NCBI GenBank assembly: GCA_964581515.1 | Contig: CAZOOV010000012.1 | Span: forward strand, 1-64,000 | From: JACJVV01 sp964581515 | GTDB lineage: Archaea > Nanobdellota > Nanobdellia > Woesearchaeales > JACJVV01 | DNA length: 64,000 bases | Direction of reading: 5' to 3' | Shown: positions 54,438 to 61,069 of the stretch, piece after piece | How positions within the stretch are numbered: the first letter of the stretch is position 1 | How the letters are laid out: each line of letters opens with the position of its first letter | Position numbers and translations under genes: made by a program | The notes under the pieces: model-generated | Seen by the model: the letters and a program-made list of their open reading frames with translations, nothing else | The model's database searches: none | What the model was told of the DNA's origin: nothing

Positions 54438-54588
54438 TTTCTAATCTTTGGTTTTACTTTGACATATATAAAGATGATTAAAGATCTTAAATTTATTGAA
54501 AATTTCATTTATGTTATCTTAATTATATTAATCTTATTTTGTAATAGTGATATTTAATAATAAAGAAATTGTGTTAAAAATTAAAAAA

Positions 54589-54867
54589 TCATTCAGATTC
54601 AGGTTCTTCTTCCTGATTGTAGCTAGGTACTGCAGCTTTACTAATTATCATTATATCCCCTATGCTTTTGACAAGCTGGTGAGGTACAATAACTCCTTTT
54701 GCTGATCCTAGAACTTTGTTTAGGAAAGAATTTTTTGTGCTTCTGACTCTCCATCCAAATATTTTATTCTGGGTTAATATAGATTCTTCTACATCTCCAA
54801 AATAATCTCCAGTGTCAGTAAAAACCTTCATATCATAGCTTTCAGAGACTCTTTTCATCTTAAGCAT
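54589..54867 (-). CDS. PRC-barrel-like domain protein
   Basis: 92 aa. AAGGTGAT precedes the ATG by 5 nt on the minus strand. The core (KVFTDTGDYFGDVEESILTQNKIFGWRV, then KGVIVPHQLVKSIGDIMIIS) has the beta-barrel pattern of PRC-barrel proteins, which in archaea are often short and stand alone. The C-terminus is acidic. A TATA-like GTTTATATAC lies about 30 nt upstream of the start. Confidence 0.7.
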   Translation of the reverse strand: MLKMKRVSESYDMKVFTDTGDYFGDVEESILTQNKIFGWRVRSTKNSFLNKVLGSAKGVIVPHQLVKSIGDIMIISKAAVPSYNQEEEPESE

Positions 54868-54914
54868 TTATAATCACCTTGATTTTATATTGATATAAAT
54901 AGTATATAAACCTT

Positions 54915-55021
54915 TCCATTGAGTCCAGAACAGGTTAGTGGGTTGAAAAATTTTTTTGGGTAAGAACCCTTTTGAAAGTTTTTGGAGCCCCTACGCTGTT
55001 CTGATGGACATGAAAAGGCCT
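54915..55021 (-). ncRNA. Possible structured non-coding RNA
   Basis: The 210-bp gap at 54868-55077 holds sequence clearly richer in G+C than its surroundings. Arms GTCCAGAACAG (54923-54933) and CTGTTC-TGA-TGGAC (54996-55009) pair over 11 bp with a 3-nt bulge, and GGGT-AAGA-ACCC (54958-54969) forms an inner hairpin. The minus strand fits best: a TATA-like ATTTATAAAT (55044-55053) would start RNA near 55021. I do not recognise an RNA family. It could instead be protein-binding DNA. Confidence 0.35.
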
Positions 55022-55077
55022 ATTCTTAGAAGTTGCCGGGGCTATTTATAAATATTATTGATAAATACCAATGCTAT

Positions 55078-55500
55078 TTAACATAGGTCTACTGATTCAG
55101 CAATACTTAGAATTCCTTGCTTTAAAGCAGGTTTTTCAGTTATACTATTATGGACGGCTGGTTTGATTAACCATTTAATCTCACTCATAGAATCTTGATT
55201 GACAAATAATAATGTTAATGAAGGGTATTTCACTATGCTTTCCCATTCTTTGATTAACTGATTCAAGTGATTCTTTTTGTTGAGGACAGTTATTATGATA
55301 TTTTGATCTTTTTGATATTTTTCAAGAATTTCCATGAAAGAATTGATGTTTTCTGAGACTATCCCTATTTCTTCACTACCATCTTTATTCTTGATAATGA
55401 TATTGTCTTTCTCGTCTGTAATTGATTCTATTTTTCTGAACATAATATCTCTGTTCTTTTTATAATGGATGAACCACTCTTTCAAGCTTGTTTTTTCCAT
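55078..55500 (-). CDS. Hypothetical soluble protein, 140 aa
   Basis: No signal or membrane segment. A TATA-like AAAATATATAAACT (about 5552x-55536 on the minus strand) lies some 25-30 nt before the ATG, so the transcript is probably leaderless. The C-terminal half (YPSLTLLFVNQDSMSEIKWLIKPAVHN) looks conserved in character, with mixed alpha/beta structure. I do not recognise the family. Confidence 0.6.
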   Translation of the reverse strand: MEKTSLKEWFIHYKKNRDIMFRKIESITDEKDNIIIKNKDGSEEIGIVSENINSFMEILEKYQKDQNIIITVLNKKNHLNQLIKEWESIVKYPSLTLLFVNQDSMSEIKWLIKPAVHNSITEKPALKQGILSIAESVDLC

Positions 55501-55600
55501 ATGATTTTTACAAGATAATTAGTTTATATATTTTTTCAGTCTTGCCAATATGTCTCAATAGTTTATGTTTATACATATCTCTCATTATGCACGAAACCTT

Positions 55601-55646
55601 TTTAAATAGACTCGGATTTGCTTACTTAAGCAAATAAAGCCCGAGT
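55601..55646 (+). promoter_or_regulatory. Promoter and large inverted repeat upstream of the ribosomal operon
   Basis: TTTAAATA (55601-55608) is followed by ACTCGG-ATTTGCTT (55610-55623) pairing with AAGCAAAT (55628-55635) and, after the bulge AAAGC, CCGAGT (55641-55646): 14 paired bases. If this TATA is used, the repeat straddles the start site near 55629. The rest of the leader to 55726 holds only weaker short repeats. Confidence 0.5.
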
Positions 55647-55726
55647 TCACTGAGCGCTTATAGGGTTGAAGTGTTCTATCAGCTTTATTGAGCTTATGAA
55701 TTGAATCAACAATATTATGGTTTAAA

Positions 55727-56191
55727 ATGGCTGAACAAAAAACAAAATATATCATAAGGATACATAACACAGATTTAGATGGTGAAAAGCCAATACAAAG
55801 TGCTTTATCCAAAATAAAAGGAATAAGTGTCATGTTTGCAAATGCAGTATGCATTATTTCGGAGATTGATCCAAAGAAAAAATCTGGACAGCTTTCTGAT
55901 GATGAAGTAAATACACTTAATGGTATAATTAAAGATCCTTTGAAACATGGTATGCCGGAGTGGCTCTTAAACAGAAGAAAAGATCCTGCAACAGGCAATA
56001 ACATGCATATTCTTACATCCGACCTGGATTTTACAAAAGCTAACGATATTAAATTATTACAGAAAATTAAATGCTATAAAGGAACAAGACATTCACGAAG
56101 ACTTCCAGTAAGAGGTCAGCGTACAAAATCAAACTTTAGAAAACAAAAAGGTAAGGCTGCAAGTGTTTTCAAGTCTAAGGCTAAAAAATAA
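55727..56191 (+). CDS. rps13: 30S ribosomal protein S13 (uS13)
   Basis: 154 aa. The N-terminal region (RIHNTDLDGEKPIQSALSKIKGI) and the C-terminal CYKGTRHSRRLPVRGQRTKSN are typical of archaeal uS13, which contacts both tRNA and the 50S subunit at the intersubunit bridge. First gene of the S13-S4-S11-RpoD operon. A Lys-rich C-terminus follows. Stop is 10 nt before the S4 start. Confidence 0.97.
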   Translation: MAEQKTKYIIRIHNTDLDGEKPIQSALSKIKGISVMFANAVCIISEIDPKKKSGQLSDDEVNTLNGIIKDPLKHGMPEWLLNRRKDPATGNNMHILTSDLDFTKANDIKLLQKIKCYKGTRHSRRLPVRGQRTKSNFRKQKGKAASVFKSKAKK

Positions 56192-56201
56192 ATGATTTAA
56201 A

Positions 56202-56867
56202 ATGGGATCCATAAAGAAATTAAGAAAAAAGTATCAGACACCTAGCCATTCATGGGAAAAGGATAGGATTGTTGAAGAGAAAGAATATTCTAGAGAATAT
56301 GGACTTAAGAATAAGAAAGAACTCTGGAAAATGTCAAGTCTTTTAGCAAAGTTTAAAGCATTAGCTAAAGATGCTATCACTTCACAAACAGCACAGTCTG
56401 AGAAAGAAAGTGCTCAATTATTGAGTAGATTAAGATTATTAGGATTACTTAATGAGACATCCATGCTTGCAGATGTTCTTACATTGACAGATAAAGATAT
56501 TTTTGAAAGGAGACTTCAAACTGTTGTTTTTAGAACAGGACTTGCAAGATCCATAAAGCAATCAAGACAATTTATCGTACATGGACATATTAAGATTAAT
56601 AATATAGCAATTTCATCACCTTCTTATCTAGTTAAGAAATCAGAAGAAGAAAATATTACTTTTGATCCAGTTTCAGCATTAGCAAATGCTGAGCATCCTG
56701 AAAGAACTATTAAACCTCAGGCAGTAAAAACTGAGAGTAAATCAGAAGATAAAAAGGATGCTAAAGAAGAAACTAAAAAAGAAGAACCAAAGAAAAAAGC
56801 AAAAACTGAGAAAAAAGAAGAAAAATCTGATGCTAAACCAAAAGCAGAAGATAAGAAAGAGAATTAA
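56202..56867 (+). CDS. rps4: 30S ribosomal protein S4 (uS4) with Lys/Glu-rich extension
   Basis: 221 aa. The core holds the S4 RNA-binding domain (RTGLARSIKQSRQFIVHGHIKINN, about 107-130) and an archaeal-type N-terminus. Residues about 175-221 form a Lys/Glu low-complexity tail, longer than usual for archaeal S4. uS4 nucleates 30S assembly by binding 16S rRNA. It ends 2 nt before rps11. Confidence 0.96.
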   Translation: MGSIKKLRKKYQTPSHSWEKDRIVEEKEYSREYGLKNKKELWKMSSLLAKFKALAKDAITSQTAQSEKESAQLLSRLRLLGLLNETSMLADVLTLTDKDIFERRLQTVVFRTGLARSIKQSRQFIVHGHIKINNIAISSPSYLVKKSEEENITFDPVSALANAEHPERTIKPQAVKTESKSEDKKDAKEETKKEEPKKKAKTEKKEEKSDAKPKAEDKKEN

Positions 56868-56869
56868 AA

Positions 56870-57382
56870 ATGGTAGATCCAAAACTTAATCCAAAATCAA
56901 GTGCACCAAGATCTAGCGCACCAAGATCTAGTTCACCAAGATCCAATTCAAGGAGTTATTCATCTAGACCTTCATATCCTAGAAAGAACTATGGATCACT
57001 TAGATGGGGAATTGCACATATTTATACATCTTATAATAATACAATCATCCATATAACCGACATAACAGGAACAGAAAGTATTGCAAGAGTATCTGGTGGT
57101 ATGGTTGTAAAGAGCGATAGAATGGAATCTTCTCCTACTGCAGCAATGATTGCAGCAAAAAAAGCAGCGCAAACCGCTAGGGAGAAAGGGATTACAGCAT
57201 TAAATATCAAAGTGAAAGCACCTGGTGGCCATAATGGTCCTAATAATCCTGGTCCTGGTGCACAAGCAGCTATGAGAGCTCTTTCAAGAATGGGACTTAG
57301 AATAGGAACAATAGAAGACGTTACTCCTATTCCGCATGATCGTTGCAGAATGAAAGGCGGAAGACGTGGAAGACGTGTATAA
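56870..57382 (+). CDS. rps11: 30S ribosomal protein S11 (uS11) with Ser/Pro/Arg-rich N-terminal repeat
   Basis: 170 aa. The body (AHIYTSYNNTIIHITD, GGMVVKSDR, PGGHNGPNNPGPGAQAAMRAL, C-terminal GGRRGRRV) is canonical archaeal uS11 of the platform. The first 40 residues are an extra tail with S-A-P-R-S repeated (SSAPRSSAPRSSSPRSN), probably disordered and RNA-contacting. The end of the gene overlaps an in-frame upstream extension of rpoD, whose true start follows after 10 nt. Confidence 0.96.
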   Translation: MVDPKLNPKSSAPRSSAPRSSSPRSNSRSYSSRPSYPRKNYGSLRWGIAHIYTSYNNTIIHITDITGTESIARVSGGMVVKSDRMESSPTAAMIAAKKAAQTAREKGITALNIKVKAPGGHNGPNNPGPGAQAAMRALSRMGLRIGTIEDVTPIPHDRCRMKGGRRGRRV

Positions 57383-57392
57383 GAGGGTGAAA

Positions 57393-58184
57393 ATGCAACT
57401 CAAACTTATAAATAAAAATCAGGAAAAAACTCAATATGATTTTTTAATCAAAGGAGTAGAGCCTTATATATTGAACGCTCTAAGAAGAAGTGCTATTAGT
57501 TTAGTTCCTACAATGGCATTTGAAAATATTGAGCTTAAGAAAAATTCATCAGTTATTTATGATGAGATGGTTGCACATAGGCTTGGTTTAGTTCCTTTGA
57601 AAACTGATTTGAAACATTATGAAATGATAAAAAAACCAGAAGATGCTGAATCTTTAAAATGTCATGTTAAAATGACACTTAAAGCTAAAGGACCTAAAAT
57701 AGTCTATTCAGGTGATATCAAATCTTCTGATCCAGCTGTAGTGCCAGTATATGATAATATGCCAATAGCAAAGTTAGCTAAAGGTCAAGAAATAGAACTT
57801 CAGGCAACAGCAATACTTGGAGTAGGAAAAGATCATATGAAATGGTCACCAGGAATCATATTTTATAAACATAAACCAATAATAACAGTTAAATCTAATG
57901 TTGATGTAGAAGAATTAAAGAAGAAGATACCTGAAGAATCAGCATTAAAGATAACAGGAAATAAAGTCAAAGTGGATGAAGATAAATTGATGACTTCACA
58001 TTATTTTGATGCATTTGCTGGAGAAGTTCTTATTGATGGTGTTGATGTATCAATGTCAGAAGATGAGTTTGTCTTCTCAGTTGAATCATTTGGACAGTTA
58101 AGTGTTAAGGAAATGTTGACTACTTCAGTAGACGCACTTCAAGAAAAATTAAAAGAATTTTCCGATTTATTATCAAAAGCATAA
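57393..58184 (+). CDS. rpoD: DNA-directed RNA polymerase subunit D (RpoD/Rpo3)
   Basis: 263 aa from the ATG at 57393, preceded by GGGTGA; the frame is open from 57366. Core motifs: PYILNALRRSAISLVPTMAFE and HRLGLVPLKTD near the N-terminus, and FSVESFGQL toward the end, matching archaeal Rpo3 (alpha-like, pairs with subunit L in assembly). The central insert has no cysteine cluster, so the iron-sulfur site found in some archaeal RpoD is absent. Confidence 0.96.
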   Translation: MQLKLINKNQEKTQYDFLIKGVEPYILNALRRSAISLVPTMAFENIELKKNSSVIYDEMVAHRLGLVPLKTDLKHYEMIKKPEDAESLKCHVKMTLKAKGPKIVYSGDIKSSDPAVVPVYDNMPIAKLAKGQEIELQATAILGVGKDHMKWSPGIIFYKHKPIITVKSNVDVEELKKKIPEESALKITGNKVKVDEDKLMTSHYFDAFAGEVLIDGVDVSMSEDEFVFSVESFGQLSVKEMLTTSVDALQEKLKEFSDLLSKA

Positions 58185-58197
58185 AAAAATATAGAAA

Positions 58198-58560
58198 ATG
58201 AGAAAACTATCAAGCCCAAATCAAGATTTGCAGAATACTATAATCACATTAAAGAAGGCTGCAAATGTGGAAAAAGTGAATCTTTGGAAAAGGATAGCTG
58301 CAGATCTTTCTATGCCATCAAGGCAAAGAAGAGTTGTTAATATATCTAGAATTAATCGTTTTACAAAAGATAATGATATTGTTGTTATACCAGGTAAGGT
58401 ACTTAGTGCTGGAGATATAGATCATAAAGTACAAATTGCAGCATTTAGTTTTTCAAAAACAGCAAAAGATAAAATTACTCAAGCTAACGGAACTACTGTT
58501 TCAATATTAGAACTTGTAAAATCAAATCCTAAGGGAAAGGGAATTAAAATATTGGGTTAA
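58198..58560 (+). CDS. rpl18e: 50S ribosomal protein L18e (eL18)
   Basis: 120 aa. The motifs WKRIAADLSMPSRQRRVVNISRIN and VVIPGKVLSAGDIDHKVQIAAFSFS are diagnostic of archaeal L18e. It follows rpoD after 13 nt, in the usual archaeal order. Length typical. Confidence 0.97.
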   Translation: MRKLSSPNQDLQNTIITLKKAANVEKVNLWKRIAADLSMPSRQRRVVNISRINRFTKDNDIVVIPGKVLSAGDIDHKVQIAAFSFSKTAKDKITQANGTTVSILELVKSNPKGKGIKILG

Positions 58561-58565
58561 ATAAA

Positions 58566-58970
58566 ATGTTAATAGACGCAAAAAACGCAGTTTTAGGAAG
58601 ACTTGCAACTCAAGTTGCAAAGAAAGCTCTTTTAGGAGAGACTATTGATATTCTTAATTGCGAAAAAATTCTTATTTCAGGTAAAAAAGAAGTAATTTTT
58701 GCAAAGTATGATAGACTTAGTAAAATGGGTGTTCCTAGAAAAGGACCTTTTATATCTAGTGATCCAGAAAAGTTTGTGAAGAGGATAATTAGAGGGATGG
58801 TCCCATATAAACAACCTAAAGGAAGAGAAGCTCTTGCAAGAATAAAATTACATAAAGGAGTTCCAAAAATATTTGAAGGAAAAGAAACACAACAAGTTGG
58901 TGTAACAAGACTTCGTGTTGATAGTGTTACTATAGAACAAGTATGTAAATTCGTTGGTGGTAAGCAGTAA
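58566..58970 (+). CDS. rpl13: 50S ribosomal protein L13 (uL13)
   Basis: 134 aa. IDAKNAVLGRLATQVAKKAL at the start and RIIRGMVPYKQPKGREAL in the middle are uL13 signatures. Begins 5 nt after the L18e stop. A hairpin overlaps its stop codon. Confidence 0.97.
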   Translation: MLIDAKNAVLGRLATQVAKKALLGETIDILNCEKILISGKKEVIFAKYDRLSKMGVPRKGPFISSDPEKFVKRIIRGMVPYKQPKGREALARIKLHKGVPKIFEGKETQQVGVTRLRVDSVTIEQVCKFVGGKQ

Positions 58971-58986
58971 ACTCACGTTTGAGTTT
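58969..58986 (+). terminator. Hairpin with T tract between rpl13 and rps9
   Basis: AAACTCA (58969-58975) pairs with TGAGTTT (58980-58986) around CGTT, followed by TTT. It looks like an intrinsic-terminator hairpin, but the operon goes on, so attenuation or mRNA processing is the more likely role. Confidence 0.35.
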
Positions 58987-59005
58987 TTTATGAGGTTAAA
59001 AAACA

Positions 59006-59398
59006 ATGAAGATCATAAATACTTCAGGAAAAAGAAAAAGAGCAATAGCTCGTGCGAAATTGACAGAAGGCAATGGAACATTAAGAGTAAATTCCTTATT
59101 AATAAATAATTATAAACCAGCTTTATTGAGAATGAAGATACAGGAACCTATTAAGCTTGCTGGCGAGGTTGCTGAGAAGGTTAATATAAGTGTAAATGTT
59201 ACAGGTGGCGGTGTGTGCAGTCAAGCAGATGCTGCAAGACTTGCAATCGGAAGAGCACTTATGCAATATAGTAAAAAGCTTGAGAAAGTATTTTTAAGTT
59301 ATGATCGTCAATTATTAGTAGCTGATGTAAGAAGAAAAGAAGTTGCTAAACCTAATGACTCTAAGCCAAGAGCTAAACGGCAGAAGTCATACAGGTAG
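59006..59398 (+). CDS. rps9: 30S ribosomal protein S9 (uS9)
   Basis: 130 aa. TSGKRKRAIARAKLTEGNGTLRVN and the C-terminal basic tail ending K-R-Q-K-S-Y-R are typical of archaeal uS9, whose tail reaches the P-site tRNA. A GAGGTT ribosome binding site lies 11 nt upstream. Confidence 0.97.
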   Translation: MKIINTSGKRKRAIARAKLTEGNGTLRVNSLLINNYKPALLRMKIQEPIKLAGEVAEKVNISVNVTGGGVCSQADAARLAIGRALMQYSKKLEKVFLSYDRQLLVADVRRKEVAKPNDSKPRAKRQKSYR

Positions 59399-59413
59399 AG
59401 GTAAAAAACAAAA

Positions 59414-59450
59414 TGATAACAACAAAAATCCAGGAATTTTTGAGTTATCA
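59414..59450 (+). other. Hairpin in the rps9-rpoN spacer
   Basis: TGATAAC and GTTATCA (59414-59420, 59444-59450) pair, then after a small internal loop CAAAAAT pairs with ATTTTTG (59423-59429, 59436-59442) around CCAGGA. It is 14 bp in total, with no T tract after it, so a processing or stability element is more likely than a terminator. Confidence 0.5.
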
Positions 59451-59471
59451 TAATTCCACTGAGGTGAAATC

Positions 59472-59669
59472 ATGATAATACCAATAAGATGTTTTTCGTG
59501 CGGAAGACCAATAGCACAGAAGTGGGAAGATTACAAGAAAAGAGTCGATAAAGGCGAAGATAAAAAGAAAGTACTTGATGATCTTGGTATGAAAAGTTAC
59601 TGTTGCAGAGCAGCATTTTTAGGACATGTTGATCTTATCGATACAGCAGCAGAATTCAAGAAATTTTAG
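59472..59669 (+). CDS. rpoN: DNA-directed RNA polymerase subunit N (RpoN/Rpo10)
   Basis: 65 aa. The zinc ligands C7-F-S-C10-G and C44-C45-R with the MIIPIRCFSCGRP start are diagnostic of archaeal Rpo10. GAGGTG lies 6 nt before the start. The usual downstream RpoK, enolase and S2 genes are not present here. Confidence 0.97.
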   Translation: MIIPIRCFSCGRPIAQKWEDYKKRVDKGEDKKKVLDDLGMKSYCCRAAFLGHVDLIDTAAEFKKF

Positions 59670-59723
59670 ATTATTATTTTAAATTATTAAATTATATTAA
59701 AAAAACGATTCCAGGTAAATAAA

Positions 59724-59915
59724 ATGAGTATAAGACACAACAGAGATATGCGTTATCAAAAGTCAAGGAACAATAAAGTAGTTGGACCTAAAACTTTTAA
59801 GACTGAAGAATCTGCTAAAGCTTATGCTGAAAAAGCAGGAATCAAGAAATATTCTCTTGTGAATGTTAAGTCTTCAGAAGCGAAAGTCAAGAAGATAAGA
59901 GTTGTAGCTGAGTAA
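59724..59915 (+). CDS. Small basic hypothetical protein, 63 aa
   Basis: Begins MSIRHNRDMRYQKSRNNK; the middle (FKTEESAKAYAEKAGIKKYSLVNVK) looks alpha/beta. Highly basic and directly after rpoN, so it may bind RNA or be a lineage-specific ribosomal or polymerase-associated protein. That is inference from context; I do not recognise a family. Confidence 0.6.
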   Translation: MSIRHNRDMRYQKSRNNKVVGPKTFKTEESAKAYAEKAGIKKYSLVNVKSSEAKVKKIRVVAE

Positions 59916-59966
59916 GTTTTTTTATTCTATATGTTTTTTTAAGAATTATTTTTTAATATATTCTAC

Positions 59967-60914
59967 TTAATCTTTTTTTAGTTCACAATTGTTTATCAGA
60001 AGCATATGTGATCTGTAATATTTGCTGAAAAAACCTTCTACTGTAGAATAAAGCCTGTTCTTTACTTGATCTGAATCAAGAATCGCTTTGACCTCTTCAT
60101 GATTCGCTGCGTTTGTACCATCTTTTGCAATCTTGTTTGTTATACATGACATGCCTACACAGTTCATGCCTCTGCTTCTTGCAGTTATCACTTCAGGAGT
60201 TGTTGACATTCCTACAGCATCAGCTCCAAAGTTATCTCTGAATGCGACACATTCAGCTTTTGTTTCATAAGCCGGACCTGTTACTGATAGATAAACTCCT
60301 TTATGATTGTTATAGTCAAAATTATTTGCTGAATCACTTAATATATCTATATAATCCCTGTCGTATTCGTCATTCATAGGCTGGAACCTGAACACTTCTT
60401 CTCCGTCAAGTCGCTCGAAAGTATGTTTTCTTCCAATCATTGCATTAGGAAGCATATTAACATGTGAATCTATAATCATAACATCTCCTACATCATATTT
60501 TGGATTAAGCCCGCCTGCAGCATTTGTAACAAAGTAATTTTTTATGCCAAGACCTGCAAGAACATGTACAGGAAATATTACTTTAAGCATCCCTAGGTTT
60601 CCTGGAAGATCTGCTACTTCATAGAAATGCTTCCTTCCTTTTAGTCCAACAATAGGTACTCCTTCAAGCTTGCCTACAATCATTTTTCCTTCATGACCTG
60701 CAACTGTAGGTGTAGGAAAGTTCGGAATGCATCCATAATCAATGATTGCACTGCTTTCAACCTTATCAGCTAGTCCGCCGAGTCCTGATCCTAATGTTAT
60801 TGCCCATTCTGTGCCTTCAGGTACATTAGGTCTAAGATGTTCTACTGCTTCTTGTACTTTTTTCTCATAATTCTCTTGAAATTCAAGCATATCAGCAAAA
60901 TCTGTCAAATTCAT
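59967..60914 (-). CDS. Purine nucleoside phosphorylase (trimeric PNP family)
   Basis: 315 aa. Motifs of the PNP/MTAP family: G-S-G-L-G (about 43-47), G-x-x-G-R-K-H-x-Y-E (about 89-98), T-N-A-A-G-G (about 128-133), G-P-A-Y-E-T (substrate Glu), then G-M-S-T-x-P-E and C-I-T-N-K with Asn in the base-binding position, suggesting 6-oxopurines (inosine, guanosine) as substrates. It phosphorolyses purine nucleosides to base and ribose 1-phosphate in salvage. Somewhat longer than the usual 270-290 aa. Monocistronic, opposite to its neighbours. Confidence 0.92.
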   Translation of the reverse strand: MNLTDFADMLEFQENYEKKVQEAVEHLRPNVPEGTEWAITLGSGLGGLADKVESSAIIDYGCIPNFPTPTVAGHEGKMIVGKLEGVPIVGLKGRKHFYEVADLPGNLGMLKVIFPVHVLAGLGIKNYFVTNAAGGLNPKYDVGDVMIIDSHVNMLPNAMIGRKHTFERLDGEEVFRFQPMNDEYDRDYIDILSDSANNFDYNNHKGVYLSVTGPAYETKAECVAFRDNFGADAVGMSTTPEVITARSRGMNCVGMSCITNKIAKDGTNAANHEEVKAILDSDQVKNRLYSTVEGFFSKYYRSHMLLINNCELKKD

Positions 60915-61002
60915 ATTTAATGAGAATGCATTTGCTTTTATAAAGATTTAGAGGTTCAAAAAAAGAGATCTTAAGGCTAATTTTCGATTATCCTTAGTTA
61001 TT

Positions 61003-61046
61003 TTTCAGCTATCTTTCAGCTATCTTGAGGGTATATTTTTTAAATT
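61003..61046 (+). promoter_or_regulatory. leuS promoter with tandem 11-bp repeat
   Basis: TTTCAGCTATC occurs twice in tandem (61003-61013, 61014-61024), just upstream of a TATA-like TTTTTAAATTA (61036-61046) that is about 27 nt before the leuS ATG. The repeat is probably a regulator or BRE-proximal site. The rest of the 155-bp gap (60915-61069) shows nothing clear. Confidence 0.45.
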
Positions 61047-61069
61047 ACTCATAATTTTTTCCAAGTAGA

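Noticed and set aside
58969..58986. True intrinsic terminator after rpl13
   Set aside because: The T tract is short and the operon continues with rps9 only 20 bp later, so full termination is unlikely.
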